NCBI GenBank assembly: GCA_964462945.1
Contig: CAYWZW010000024.1
Location: 1 to 61,940 of the forward strand
Direction of reading: 5' to 3'
Source: GCA-020343675 sp964462945
GTDB lineage: Bacteria > Planctomycetota > Phycisphaerae > Sedimentisphaerales > Anaerobacaceae
DNA length: 61,940 bases
Shown: positions 53,560-61,893 of the stretch, piece after piece
Position numbering within the stretch: the stretch's first letter is position 1
Layout of the letters: every line of letters starts with the position of its first letter
Made by a program: the position numbers and the translations under genes
The notes under the pieces: model-generated
What the model was told of the DNA's origin: nothing
The model's input: the letters and a program-made list of their open reading frames with translations, nothing else
The model's database searches: none

Positions 53560-53700
53560 CATCGCAGGGGATCGGCCGCGTGCATGGGCGACAGGGTGGG
53601 AGGGCCAGAGCGAGGCTGCAGGGCCGGTCCTGCTTCAGGATCACGGGCATCCGATTCAGTGCCGGAATATCCGGCTGGTCAAAGACAAGCAGGAACAAGC
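53560..53700 (+). pseudogene. DUF1080 (3-keto-disaccharide hydrolase) C-terminal remnant
   Basis: A plus-strand frame reads AAGPVLLQDHGHPIQCRNIR (from about 53615), then LVK. This matches the end of DUF1080 domains (GP.LLQDHG.PVRFRNIW). The frame runs on through unrelated residues to a stop at 53801, inside the convergent STAS-PilZ gene. The upstream domain body is missing. Confidence 0.55.
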
Positions 53701-53772
53701 TGGAGGCCCCGATACGTGCGAATGCTCAGTGAACTCTAATAGCCCGTTGGATGAGGACAAACGCAAGACAGG

Positions 53773-54564
53773 TCAGACCGTTGCATGGCCCACCGCCTCG
53801 TAATAGATGCCCTCAGAGCTGCAAAGCCTCCGCAGACCTTGACGACCTTCAGGATTGGCTTCTAATCCTACGAACTGCAGGCCGAGGCAAATATTCTTGC
53901 CGTCTGCCGTCGGCAAAATCTCTCTAACCTGGGCATCGAATGCCAAGACGGCTTCACCGGGCTTCGGCGTAAATTCAAGTCCTATAAGTCGGCCTCTGCC
54001 AAGAGATGTTTCTTCTGCAGCGTCGATGGCTACCTGGCCCCCCCCTTCTGAAATGTCCACGAGCCTTCCACGCCAACAGTGTCCCGGGAGCACCCTGTGA
54101 TAGTCATCTTTGCGGCCGCCGTGCCAGAGGAGCACATCCATGTGCAGCGGTGAGGGAACATTCAAACGGACGTAGTTTCTTCTCTGTAACGGTTTAGAGT
54201 TGTCTGAGCTGCGAAGTTCCAACGTGCCCGCGCTAAGCTGCTCGACGGACGGTTTGAGGACAACCTCCGATGTAGCGGCGATGTCGAGTATCCGATCAAA
54301 GCCATACGCGGTGAGGATTTGCCTTGTGGCTGCACTGACGTTGCAAAAGACGCAACGACGCCCGCGATCACTCAAGAGACGGCACAATTTCATCAGCTCA
54401 CAGAGGCTCCGGCAGGTAGGCTCGTCAACGGCCCCGAGATCCACAATGAGGTCGGACTTGGGCCTATCATGAGCCAGCGTGGTGACGGCATGGAGCTCGT
54501 CGCTGGTTTGTGGCTCCGCCGGTAGTTTAACGATGAGAATATCGTCAGACCAATCGTGGCCCAT
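53773..54564 (-). CDS. STAS-PilZ domain protein
   Basis: A 263-residue cytoplasmic protein. Residues 1-105 look like a STAS fold (ILIVKLPAEPQTSDELHAVT, DLIVDLGAVDEPTCRSLCEL, RCVFCNVSAATRQILTAYGF) without the usual phosphorylated Ser. Residues 126-245 are a PilZ domain with the c-di-GMP-binding motifs RRNYVR (128-133) and DISEGG (170-175). It may pass a c-di-GMP signal to a partner that recognises the STAS part. ATG 54564 is chosen after AAAGGAAG; an upstream ATG at 54600 lacks a site. It is a single gene. Confidence 0.8.
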   Translation of the reverse strand: MGHDWSDDILIVKLPAEPQTSDELHAVTTLAHDRPKSDLIVDLGAVDEPTCRSLCELMKLCRLLSDRGRRCVFCNVSAATRQILTAYGFDRILDIAATSEVVLKPSVEQLSAGTLELRSSDNSKPLQRRNYVRLNVPSPLHMDVLLWHGGRKDDYHRVLPGHCWRGRLVDISEGGGQVAIDAAEETSLGRGRLIGLEFTPKPGEAVLAFDAQVREILPTADGKNICLGLQFVGLEANPEGRQGLRRLCSSEGIYYEAVGHATV

Positions 54565-54986
54565 TAGCCTGCACTTCCTTTCATAAAAGTAAGAAGTCAT
54601 GACTGCGGATTTTCATTCGTTGAACGAATATCCAGCGAGCGGTGCTTTTCCGGACTCCGGAAATATATCGGCATTTCATTCTTACCAGTTTAACAACTTG
54701 GCGACTTTGTACCCCATTTTTCAGCGCAACATGCGGCCCAATTGGCATTTTTCGGTGGGGCGGGACCTATCTGTGCAATGTCCGGGGCATCTAACCAACC
54801 CAGCCCCAACGCCCCGACACGCAACTGCCGGAAGCCAGGTTTATCTGGGAAACCCGCAGCCATAGCCTTGTATCGACGACGGTCGCCTTGAACCAGGGTG
54901 GCGGCAGAACCATTTGGCGACAATACTTGATATGGTTGCTTCTCGGGCGCAAATGCAGTAACATGCACCAGTATTAAGGTTAGAAC
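54565..54986. other. Intergenic region, no gene seen
   Basis: Divergent spacer between the STAS-PilZ gene and the glycosidase. Open frames lack RBS and family likeness, and no clear promoter was found. A good RBS, AGGAGG (54987-54992), begins at its right edge. Confidence 0.35.
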
Positions 54987-54999
54987 AGGAGGCAGAAGC

Positions 55000-56406
55000 A
55001 TGTGCCAAGAAGTATCAAATGGGAGATGTCAAATAATGATGTCTTTCAAGTTAATGTATTTGGTCTTGTGGTGCCTGACAGTTCCTATTTCATTGGCAGA
55101 TGCCCCCGCCGGACCGGCCGAGCGAGATCCCTACGGGGGCTGGCCCGCCACGCGGACGGCGCGCCGGAACAATCTGCGGTTCGAATCCACCGGCTTCTTC
55201 CACGTCTCCGTGCGAGATGGGGTCTGGTGGTTGGTAACCCCCCAAGGCAACGCCTTCCTCTCCAAGGGGGTCAATCACGTAAGCTTCAGCGCCGATCACT
55301 CGCCCCAGCTTGGTTACTCCCCGCACCAGCGGGCGGTACAGGGCAAGTATGGTTCGGAGGATGCGTGGGCCGAGGCCGTCGTCAATCGGCTTCGAGGCTG
55401 GGGGTTTAATACACTCGGGGCCTGGTCCAGCCCGAGTACCTTCAACCATAACATGCCGTACACCGTCAACCTGAATCTCGCCACTCGTGCGGGCGCGGAC
55501 TGGCTGAAGGGAGCGGTCGGCGATTTCTTCTCCGAGGACTTTGAGGAGAAAATGGAAAGCACGTGTCAGCAGCTTTGCGGACCGCGATCCAGCGATCCTT
55601 GGCTCCTCGGGTATTTTACCGACAATGAGCTGCGCTGGGGAGCCGATTGGCGAGGGAAACTGAGCCTTCTGGAAGAGTATCTTCGTTTGCCGGAAGGCGC
55701 CGCGGGAAGGAAGGCGGCACTCGAGTTCCTCGGGCAAAGATACAGCGACGTCGCCGAGCTCAATCGGGCATGGGGAACGAACATCACACGTTGGGATGAA
55801 TTGGACGGGCGTGAAGAGGCAAGCGGAGATGCGGCCCGAAAGGACCAGGCCGCGTGGCAGGAAGTCGCAGCCAGATGCTACTTCGCAACATGCAAGAAGG
55901 CCATTCACAAGGCCGACCCGAACCACCTCATCCTGGGCTGCAGGTTTGCAGGACAAGCGCCGGCCCCGATCCTCCTCGGTTTGAAGGATCATGTCGATGT
56001 GGTGAGCTTTAACAACTATGGGCAGGCAGCTCCCGTGGAAACTCTGCAGGACATTCACCGTTTGACGGGACGGCCCATTATGCTGACCGAGTTCAGCTTC
56101 AAGGCGATGGACTCCGGCCTTCCGAACACAAAAGGTGCGGGGCGTCCGGTCGCGACGCAGAAGGACCGTGCTGACGGGTTCACACGCTATGTCCACGGGC
56201 TCGTCGATCTGCCTTTTATGGTCGGATTCCACTGGTTCGAGCACGCCGATGAGCCGAAAGAGGGACGCTTCGACGGTGAGAACTCGAACTACGGCCTGGT
56301 CACGATCGAGGATCGCCCCTGGGACATCCTCGTCCGGAGCATGACAGAGGTCAACGCGGGTCTCGAAGCACGCCACGCAAACTCACCGGCGAGGCACCTG
56401 GAATGA
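55000..56406 (+). CDS. Secreted beta-agarase/galactosidase-like glycoside hydrolase
   Basis: A 468-residue exported TIM-barrel glycosidase resembling agarase-type (GH50/GH42-like) enzymes. A late signal peptide (MMSFKLMYLVLWCLTVPISLA) follows 12 extra residues; AGGAGG 7 nt upstream supports ATG 55000, while ATG 55036 would give a cleaner signal. The barrel begins WWLVTPQGNAFLSKGVNHVS. The candidate acid/base is E210 in GYFTDNELRWG and the candidate nucleophile E364 in MLTEFSFK. It ends with FHWFEHADEP and NYGLVTIEDRPW. The likely substrate is a galactan or related polysaccharide; this is inference from the family. Confidence 0.82.
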   Translation: MCQEVSNGRCQIMMSFKLMYLVLWCLTVPISLADAPAGPAERDPYGGWPATRTARRNNLRFESTGFFHVSVRDGVWWLVTPQGNAFLSKGVNHVSFSADHSPQLGYSPHQRAVQGKYGSEDAWAEAVVNRLRGWGFNTLGAWSSPSTFNHNMPYTVNLNLATRAGADWLKGAVGDFFSEDFEEKMESTCQQLCGPRSSDPWLLGYFTDNELRWGADWRGKLSLLEEYLRLPEGAAGRKAALEFLGQRYSDVAELNRAWGTNITRWDELDGREEASGDAARKDQAAWQEVAARCYFATCKKAIHKADPNHLILGCRFAGQAPAPILLGLKDHVDVVSFNNYGQAAPVETLQDIHRLTGRPIMLTEFSFKAMDSGLPNTKGAGRPVATQKDRADGFTRYVHGLVDLPFMVGFHWFEHADEPKEGRFDGENSNYGLVTIEDRPWDILVRSMTEVNAGLEARHANSPARHLE

Positions 56407-56485
56407 TGAATTCCGCCCGCCGATGGCATATTACCAGGAACTCAATTGCGGGCAGCACTACTCCTTTTCTTCTTCGACCTAAAAA

Positions 56486-56518
56486 GGGGCTTATACCGAA
56501 TCACTCGGCATAGGCCCC
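56486..56518 (-). terminator. Terminator of the 56571-59747 gene
   Basis: On the minus strand, GGGGCCTATGCCGA pairs with TCGGTATAAGCCCC with minor mismatches, then TTTTT. It is the same family as the hairpins at 8019, 18482 and 36968. It may also stop the convergent glycosidase gene. Confidence 0.85.
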
Positions 56519-56570
56519 GAACTACTGCGAAATACTTCCGTGCCCACACGGCTGTTGTTCAACGATCAAA

Positions 56571-59500
56571 TTAAGGAGCCGTCCTCGGCCGGTATAACCG
56601 GATGTCGTCGAAGTACATCTTGCCTGAGCCGCCGGGCGTGGTCATGTTGCCCCGCGTGCCCAGGCCGACGGCGATCCGGTCCACGTTCTTCAGGTTGATG
56701 CCCTTGTCGGCAAACGACTGAAGCGGAATCACCCACTCCGTCCAGGTGGTTATCGTGGCAGCGTTTGTGTCACTGTGGACTACTACGGCAGGCTGGCCGG
56801 CGCTGTTGGAAACCGCGACATACAGCGGCTCGGCAGCGTTGCTGGCGATGCCGATGTCCTGGTGCGCCCACTGCGCGCTGACTGTGCCGGTCATCCTGAC
56901 GTTGGAGAACTTGGCCGTACACGTCGCGGCGTTGTTATGGCTGGTCAGCGCCAAGCCCACATAGACATTTGCACTCATTGTGATGTTCTGCGGATTCCAC
57001 GACATCGTTGTCCACGTGGTTCCATTGCTGGAGTAATAGCCCCTGAAGTTGCCCGCGGCATCGCGCTCTAACTTGACCCAGTATGGCGCCGTGATGGCCG
57101 TTTGCTGGGTTGTCACGACCGCGGTGTCGCTCGTGGCGGCTGCGTCAGTAGTTGCTCGCGCCTGGAATCGGCAGCCGTTTGTGGCCGTACCGGCGGCACT
57201 GGTGGGCGTGATATAGACCGCCGCGAATTTCGAGCCGGCATCCAGCGTCTCGCGGATCATCACACCGCCCTTGGCCCAGGGGTCCGTGTTCCCAACGCTG
57301 AGCACCTGGGCTTCAATCGACCCGACGCCGGTGAGCATCTTGAAGCCATAGTGGAACTCGTCCGCCTGGTTCCAGATATCGACGCCTGTGGCGGTTATCG
57401 TATAGGTCCCAACCGGCGCTTCCGTGAAGCTCCCGACCGAGGCCGGAAGACCTCTGAACCACACCGACAATTCGCCAACGCCGTCCTCGGTCCAGTCCCG
57501 CGGAGCGGTCAGCTTGAACTCTGCCTCCGAATACTTCGCAAAGCTCTGCTTGTTGTTGTCGTAGGCCAGCGGCATCGACTGCCGGCCGCCGTGAACGATC
57601 GTTTCCTCCGTAAATGACGCGGTGTTCTCATCGCCTACTGCCGAGCCCGTGCCATTGCCGGCAAAGTACGGCGGACTGCCCGGCGCGCCGTAGCCCAGCC
57701 CATCGTGCCACGAGTACCAGATCTGGTTGGCGCCGGCGTCGTAATCCTCGAAATTATCTATGAGCAGGAAATCACCTGTTGTGAAGCTCCAGAGGTTGCC
57801 GACCCACGGACTGGCCGGGTTGATGTTGTTGACCTCATCCACACGCCAGTAGTACGTCGTCGCCCACGCCAATTTGCCCGGAGCGTAGCTCTCATTGCCA
57901 AGGGCTTTAGTCCCCTTGTACTCCGGCGAAGCCTTCGTGGCGCTCTTTACGGCCTGCGCGTCTATGCCGAAATAAACCTCGTGCGAGGCGGCGAAATCGC
58001 CCGGATTCCAGGTCAAAACGGGGGTCAGCGACGTGCCCGTTGCTCCGTTGCCGGGGTTCGGGCCGCTGGCCTTGATCGGCGGAGACAAGGCCGCCTGCGG
58101 AACAAGCTGCTTGGGCGTACGCGGACTCGACCAGCGCAGCTCTGCCACGGCGTCACCGGTGTTTTCATAATACTCCATCTGAAGGCTGTAGGTATTGCCG
58201 GCGACAAGGTCAATCGTGCCGCTGTTCTCGGTGGCCGAATGGTCCGTCCAGTTATTCACGAGCTGCTGATTATTCACCCACAGACGCACGCCGTCGTCGC
58301 TTCTGGTGTAGAAGGTGTAGGTCTCGGTGAAGCCCGCCTCCACCTCACCGGTCCATCGGGCCGAGAAGGTATCGGCGCCCAGCGTTGCATCGGGCGCGGC
58401 AGCGGCCCAGTTAAAGTTGATCTGCGGATCGATGCGGGTCAGGACCAGCGTGTTGAAGTCCATACCCGTGTAGTACTGTCCCTTGACACCGCCGCCGACT
58501 TTTGCCGTTGTGAAGCTCCAGACGTTGCCTTTATACGTCTTGGCGGCATCGAATTCATCGACCCGCCAGTAGTACGTCGTCTCCGGCTGAAGAGGACCGG
58601 CAGGTTTATAGCTTGGCGTGCCCTGCGGCAGACCCCCGGCGGCATTGTTCACGGTGTCAAAATTGGCGCCGAAGAAAACGTAATGCAACTTTGCACCGAA
58701 ACCGGCCGTCCAGTTGAGCGTCGCGTCGGCAGGTATGAACTTCGCACCATCCGGCGGGTTGGGATTATGGGCCTTGTTTGACGGAATGGTGAAGTTCCAG
58801 ACATCACCTCTCCACGGACTGGTCGGATCGGCCTGGTTGACCTCATCGATTCGCCAGTAGTAGGTCGTCCCGGGGACCAGACCATCCGGATACGGGTATC
58901 CGGGGAAGCCGGCGACAAAAAACGCCGAAGCCTGATTGCCGCGGAACGTGCCGCCGGTGCCGTCGTTCACATCGTTGAAAACATCGCCGAAATACACGTC
59001 GTGCGAGACGGCACGAGTTGCCGGCGACCAGGAAAGGCTCACCCACGTCGCTTCGACCAGAGCACCGTTAGCCGGGCTCGGGTTCGTGGCGGTTGTGCCA
59101 AGGGGAGCCAGCACGGCATTTCGATAGTCCGCATCGGTGGGTACGTAGTCAGCACTATCTGTCCACACGAAGACATCCCAGAAGACGGTTTCATCGCCTT
59201 GCCTGTGAAAGATGTACATCGTGTTTTCGCCATCCTGAAGTTCTTTGGTATGACCCTCTATATCCCAGCTCTGGGCCCAACCCCAGGCAGGTCCGACATC
59301 TATTTCAAAAACTCGGTCATCTGCGTTGTCGAACGGCGCTCCATCACCTCCTGGAAAGGGAGGGCCAGTGGGAATCTGGGGGTCACCCGGGTCTCCCTTC
59401 ACGAGCATATAGTCCGACGTATTGCCCGGGTCGATCAGTCGTGCCCAGAAATACCAGGTTCCGCCCTTGCCGCCGGCTCTACTGATGCTGAATGTCCAGC

Positions 59501-59747
59501 GAATCATTCCGCCGGCGCCACCGGCCCGGTTGATTGCCTTGCCGAACGCATCAGCCGCGTCAACGACCGGGTAATACTGATCGGTGTCGGGATTGCGTTC
59601 ATCGTAGTCCTCGGCTTCAAACCAGACTTGGTGTGCACCTCCAAAGCTGGAGGTTTTGTAGCTCTTCACAGCATAGGCTGGTATTGCCATTAACAACAAT
59701 GCGACGAACATACCGACTAAGATTGGCTTAGACGATTGGTGAAGCAT
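56571..59747 (-). CDS. Large secreted modular protein with PA14 and Fn3-like domains
   Basis: A 1,058-residue exported protein. Start ATG 59747 has AAAGGAG at 8 nt and begins the signal peptide MLHQSSKPILVGMFVALLLM. Residues 25-190 may be a CBM6-like or CBM35-like domain (QVWFEAEDYDERNP). Fn3-like modules lie at about 205-305 and 310-405. A PA14 domain spans 422-552 (GQYYTGMDFNTLVL, FYTRSDDGVRLWVNNQQLV), with a third Fn3-like module at about 560-655. The C-terminal module begins IDNFEDYDAG and ends MYFDDIRLYRP. A DUF1349-like insertion at about 765-968 makes it closely parallel to the 1420 gene. GTG 59810 is an alternative start. Confidence 0.85.
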   Translation of the reverse strand: MLHQSSKPILVGMFVALLLMAIPAYAVKSYKTSSFGGAHQVWFEAEDYDERNPDTDQYYPVVDAADAFGKAINRAGGAGGMIRWTFSISRAGGKGGTWYFWARLIDPGNTSDYMLVKGDPGDPQIPTGPPFPGGDGAPFDNADDRVFEIDVGPAWGWAQSWDIEGHTKELQDGENTMYIFHRQGDETVFWDVFVWTDSADYVPTDADYRNAVLAPLGTTATNPSPANGALVEATWVSLSWSPATRAVSHDVYFGDVFNDVNDGTGGTFRGNQASAFFVAGFPGYPYPDGLVPGTTYYWRIDEVNQADPTSPWRGDVWNFTIPSNKAHNPNPPDGAKFIPADATLNWTAGFGAKLHYVFFGANFDTVNNAAGGLPQGTPSYKPAGPLQPETTYYWRVDEFDAAKTYKGNVWSFTTAKVGGGVKGQYYTGMDFNTLVLTRIDPQINFNWAAAAPDATLGADTFSARWTGEVEAGFTETYTFYTRSDDGVRLWVNNQQLVNNWTDHSATENSGTIDLVAGNTYSLQMEYYENTGDAVAELRWSSPRTPKQLVPQAALSPPIKASGPNPGNGATGTSLTPVLTWNPGDFAASHEVYFGIDAQAVKSATKASPEYKGTKALGNESYAPGKLAWATTYYWRVDEVNNINPASPWVGNLWSFTTGDFLLIDNFEDYDAGANQIWYSWHDGLGYGAPGSPPYFAGNGTGSAVGDENTASFTEETIVHGGRQSMPLAYDNNKQSFAKYSEAEFKLTAPRDWTEDGVGELSVWFRGLPASVGSFTEAPVGTYTITATGVDIWNQADEFHYGFKMLTGVGSIEAQVLSVGNTDPWAKGGVMIRETLDAGSKFAAVYITPTSAAGTATNGCRFQARATTDAAATSDTAVVTTQQTAITAPYWVKLERDAAGNFRGYYSSNGTTWTTMSWNPQNITMSANVYVGLALTSHNNAATCTAKFSNVRMTGTVSAQWAHQDIGIASNAAEPLYVAVSNSAGQPAVVVHSDTNAATITTWTEWVIPLQSFADKGINLKNVDRIAVGLGTRGNMTTPGGSGKMYFDDIRLYRPRTAP

Positions 59748-59761
59748 TTTGTTTTCTCCTT

Positions 59762-59812
59762 TCATTTTTTCATACTTGTAATCGGTTTTTTGGTCGTTGA
59801 CCTTTTGCACAT
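59762..59812 (-). CDS. 16-codon reading frame in the leader
   Basis: ATG 59812, after TAGGAGG, opens MCKRSTTKKPITSMKK and stops 14 bases before the main start. It overlaps, in another frame, the GTG 59810 extension of the main gene. It could be a translated leader peptide or just chance. Confidence 0.35.
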   Translation of the reverse strand: MCKRSTTKKPITSMKK

Positions 59813-59985
59813 AATCGTCCTCCTAAAAAAGACCTATAATATCCACTCTGTTTGTAGTGTTTGTTCATGTTTGCTCGGAGAAATGCCCTATGACTTGAAA
59901 TAACCTCCTTAAAAGCTGGCCACCAAGCGATCGAGTAAAAATCGACCTATAAACGTACAACTCTTGGTACTTCCACCAATTTTAT

Positions 59986-60015
59986 CTTATACCAAACCAC
60001 CTATCTTCCGGTCAA
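59986..60015 (-). promoter_or_regulatory. Sigma-70-type promoter for the 56571-59747 gene
   Basis: On the minus strand, TTGACC (60015-60010), an 18-nt spacer and TATAAG (59991-59986). The leader would be about 230 nt, similar in length to that of the 34768 gene. Confidence 0.6.
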
Positions 60016-60282
60016 GAAAAATTTCCGCATGGGGCGCACCGTGCCATGTTTAACCCTCTGATTACGGTTCCCAAGCGAGAAGCCCTCAAAATGGCCCACT
60101 CTTCGTCCGTTAATGCATACAACCGGGCTACAACTGAACGGCTGTTACCTGCCAAGTCAACGAAAGTGTGTATTTCATAAGTTTTGTAGTATCAGTATGT
60201 TATGGAAAACGGGAGATTTGTCAATATTTTCAATAACCGTTCTGAGCCGGCCCCCAACGCATAATAGACAGGTGAAGAACCT

Positions 60283-60748
60283 TCAACCGAAAAGGCACGA
60301 GCGGCGACATCTGAAGGCGCCTTGCCGGTCTCGGCGGAGAAGTTCCATGGCGAGTTGGGCCGGGTCACCTTCCGGTCGGTCGATATCCCAGAGAAGATCG
60401 CGTGCGACGCCCATCCGGATGCACCGCTCAATTTCCGTGAAGAAGTTACCCATTGCCGTGCAGTACGTGACAGCTTCTCGGTTGACGCGTTCCAAGTCGA
60501 GTTCGCCGAGCCCCCATAAATTGCCTTCGCCCATATAAACGTAGCCGAGGTTGTAGCCGGCAGGCAGAAGAATTGCAACGCTGGAACGGCCGGCCATTTC
60601 TTTCTTCTAACGGACCAAGAGCCGGCGTGAGGGTCCTCACAACGGAACCTGCAATGGCCCCGCCCGATTCATGGGCAACTGCGCTACTCGAAAAAGGTAG
60701 CATCCAGCTAACGGCAGCTATGTAAATAGAACCTCTCAATTTAGGCAC
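60283..60748 (-). pseudogene. Frameshifted exported protein, family unknown
   Basis: ATG near 60748 opens a signal-like sequence (MPKLRGSIYIAAVSWMLPFS). Coding likeness then moves to another frame from about 60597: SSVAILLPAGYNLGYVYMGE, then LWGLGELDLERVNREAVTYC and DLLWDIDRPEGDPAQLAMEL. A TAG sits four codons before that frame's ATG. The two pieces together look like one broken gene of about 150 codons or the start of a longer one. I recognise no family. Confidence 0.4.
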
Positions 60749-60907
60749 GATGTATCATAGTCCAACGGAAAGCACACCGACTTTTGTTGCAGCAACAATT
60801 GGCAACCAAGCAAAGAATACGCCAGAAATGGGCAAGAGTTCTAATTGCCCGGTTGAGGTGAAGTTGCGGAGCGAAAGGGACAGCTTGTCACCGGATGACA
60901 GAAATAA

Positions 60908-60971
60908 CGGAGAGGGCGGGATTCGAACCCGCGGTACGGGTTTAAGCCCGTACGACGGTTTAGCAAACCGT
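60908..60971 (-). pseudogene. tRNA-Ser(GCT) 3' half, likely attachment site
   Basis: On the minus strand: anticodon stem ACGGT/ACCGT with loop TTGCTAA (anticodon GCT), long variable arm TACGGG/CCCGTA, T-arm GCGGG-TTCGAAT-CCCGC, and 3' acceptor strand CTCTCCG ending at 60908. The sequence 5' of the anticodon stem (60972 upward) has no D-arm or GGAGAG partner. Site-specific integration into a tRNA 3' end leaves exactly this kind of fragment, with the element on the 5' side (to the right). Confidence 0.85.
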
Positions 60972-61193
60972 TGCTCAGAAAATGCAAACCCCGAAAAAAC
61001 AAACACTTGCGAAACCTCAAAATCGCCGTTGACACCCCAGTGGACACCTGAAAGCCCAAAACAGGGCGAAATTGACACCTCAAACCTACCAGCCGATCTG
61101 GCTGAAATCGTAGCCGTTTGGCCGGAACTACCGGAGCATATCAAGGCAGCGATCAAGGCGCTTGTCCAAACGCATATAGGGGAGGGAGCGTAA
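60972..61193 (+). pseudogene. Probable C-terminal piece of a split integrase
   Basis: The plus-strand frame is open through the tRNA fragment and ends at 61193: SPLTPQWTPESPKQGEIDTS, then NLPADLAEIVAVWPELPEHI and KAAIKALV. Tails of this type (ADLA..V.AWP.LPE.I...I.ALV) are familiar from the ends of planctomycete tyrosine recombinases; this is recall, not a search. With the tRNA fragment in frame before it, it fits an integrase whose own gene contains attP, so that integration splits it. The catalytic part would lie at the far end of the element, outside the window. Confidence 0.45.
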
Positions 61194-61484
61194 ATGGGTA
61201 TGAGTACGAAAGAATTGATGCGGCTCATGCACCAGGAACTCTATGAGGAGAAAAGGGACCTGTTCTGTTCGCTTGGCGGCGGAGGACGCTATACGGAGAA
61301 GCAGAAACGTTTCGCCTTTGAACTGATAGCCGAACACGGTATGCGAGCAACGGCAAGGATTCTAAGAGTGCCGCGCAGAACTTTGCAGCGGTGGTGCGGG
61401 CAGTACGGAATATACGTCAGACGCTGTCCATCGTGGGTTCGTGAATGGGCCATGAGACGGCGGAAAAAACGCAGGTTTTGGTAA
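61194..61484 (+). CDS. Small basic helix-turn-helix protein
   Basis: A 96-residue basic protein starting directly after the integrase tail (ATG 61194, GGGAGGGAG upstream). The HTH reads EKQKRFAFELIAEHGMRATA, then RILRVPRRTLQRWCGQYG, like transposase or Fis-type DNA-binding helices. The C-terminus is very basic (RRRKKRRFW). It may be an excisionase-like or regulatory protein of the integrated element; no specific family is claimed. Confidence 0.65.
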   Translation: MGMSTKELMRLMHQELYEEKRDLFCSLGGGGRYTEKQKRFAFELIAEHGMRATARILRVPRRTLQRWCGQYGIYVRRCPSWVREWAMRRRKKRRFW

Positions 61485-61818
61485 TACAGACGATAGGGTT
61501 GAAACGGCATTTGTCGCCACTTAAAAAAGGGACACGGTAGGGAATGGTAGCTTTTTGTAGCTTATTAGATGGTCACAAAAGGTAACATTTCCGGGAGAAG
61601 TGGCACGTAGGGCCAATGTAAGGTTTTGTAAGGTTCGCTTGCCACTGAGCGGACAGCGAATGATAACATTTTGGGGCAGGAATACACAAAGAACGTGCAG
61701 ACTACGCCGGAAACGTAAAGCCACGCAAGACGCAACTTAGAGAGTCTCAGATAGTGAGAAATAGTAAGAAAAGTGCAGGAATCCTTAATGATTTCGGCAT
61801 TTTCGGGAAGAAGGAGCA
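61485..61818. other. Putative element region, no gene seen
   Basis: No reading frame with translation signals. It has several GGTAAC/GATAAC-like words (around 61580 and 61662), which may be incidental or binding sites. Confidence 0.3.
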
Positions 61819-61893
61819 ATGGGCAGATGGTACTACAATAAGAAAGCTACTGTCGAGGCGTCTTGCGACTTGACTGTATTTCAATTAAGGTAA
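61819..61893 (+). CDS. Possible 24-residue peptide
   Basis: ATG 61819 follows AAGGAGC. The frame begins MGRWYYNKKATVEASCDLTV and ends FQLR. It may be the first part of a longer protein cut by a frameshift, or chance. Confidence 0.3.
   Translation: MGRWYYNKKATVEASCDLTVFQLR

Noticed and set aside
60750..60971. Protein start upstream of and through the tRNA fragment (EGGIRTRGTG-type sequence)
   Set aside because: This is the translation of a tRNA 3' half; GIRTRGT-type peptides are a well-known annotation artefact. Only the part after the tRNA was kept as coding-like.
60908..61000. A complete tRNA-Ser gene
   Set aside because: No acceptor 5' strand or D-arm is present upstream of the anticodon stem on the minus strand.
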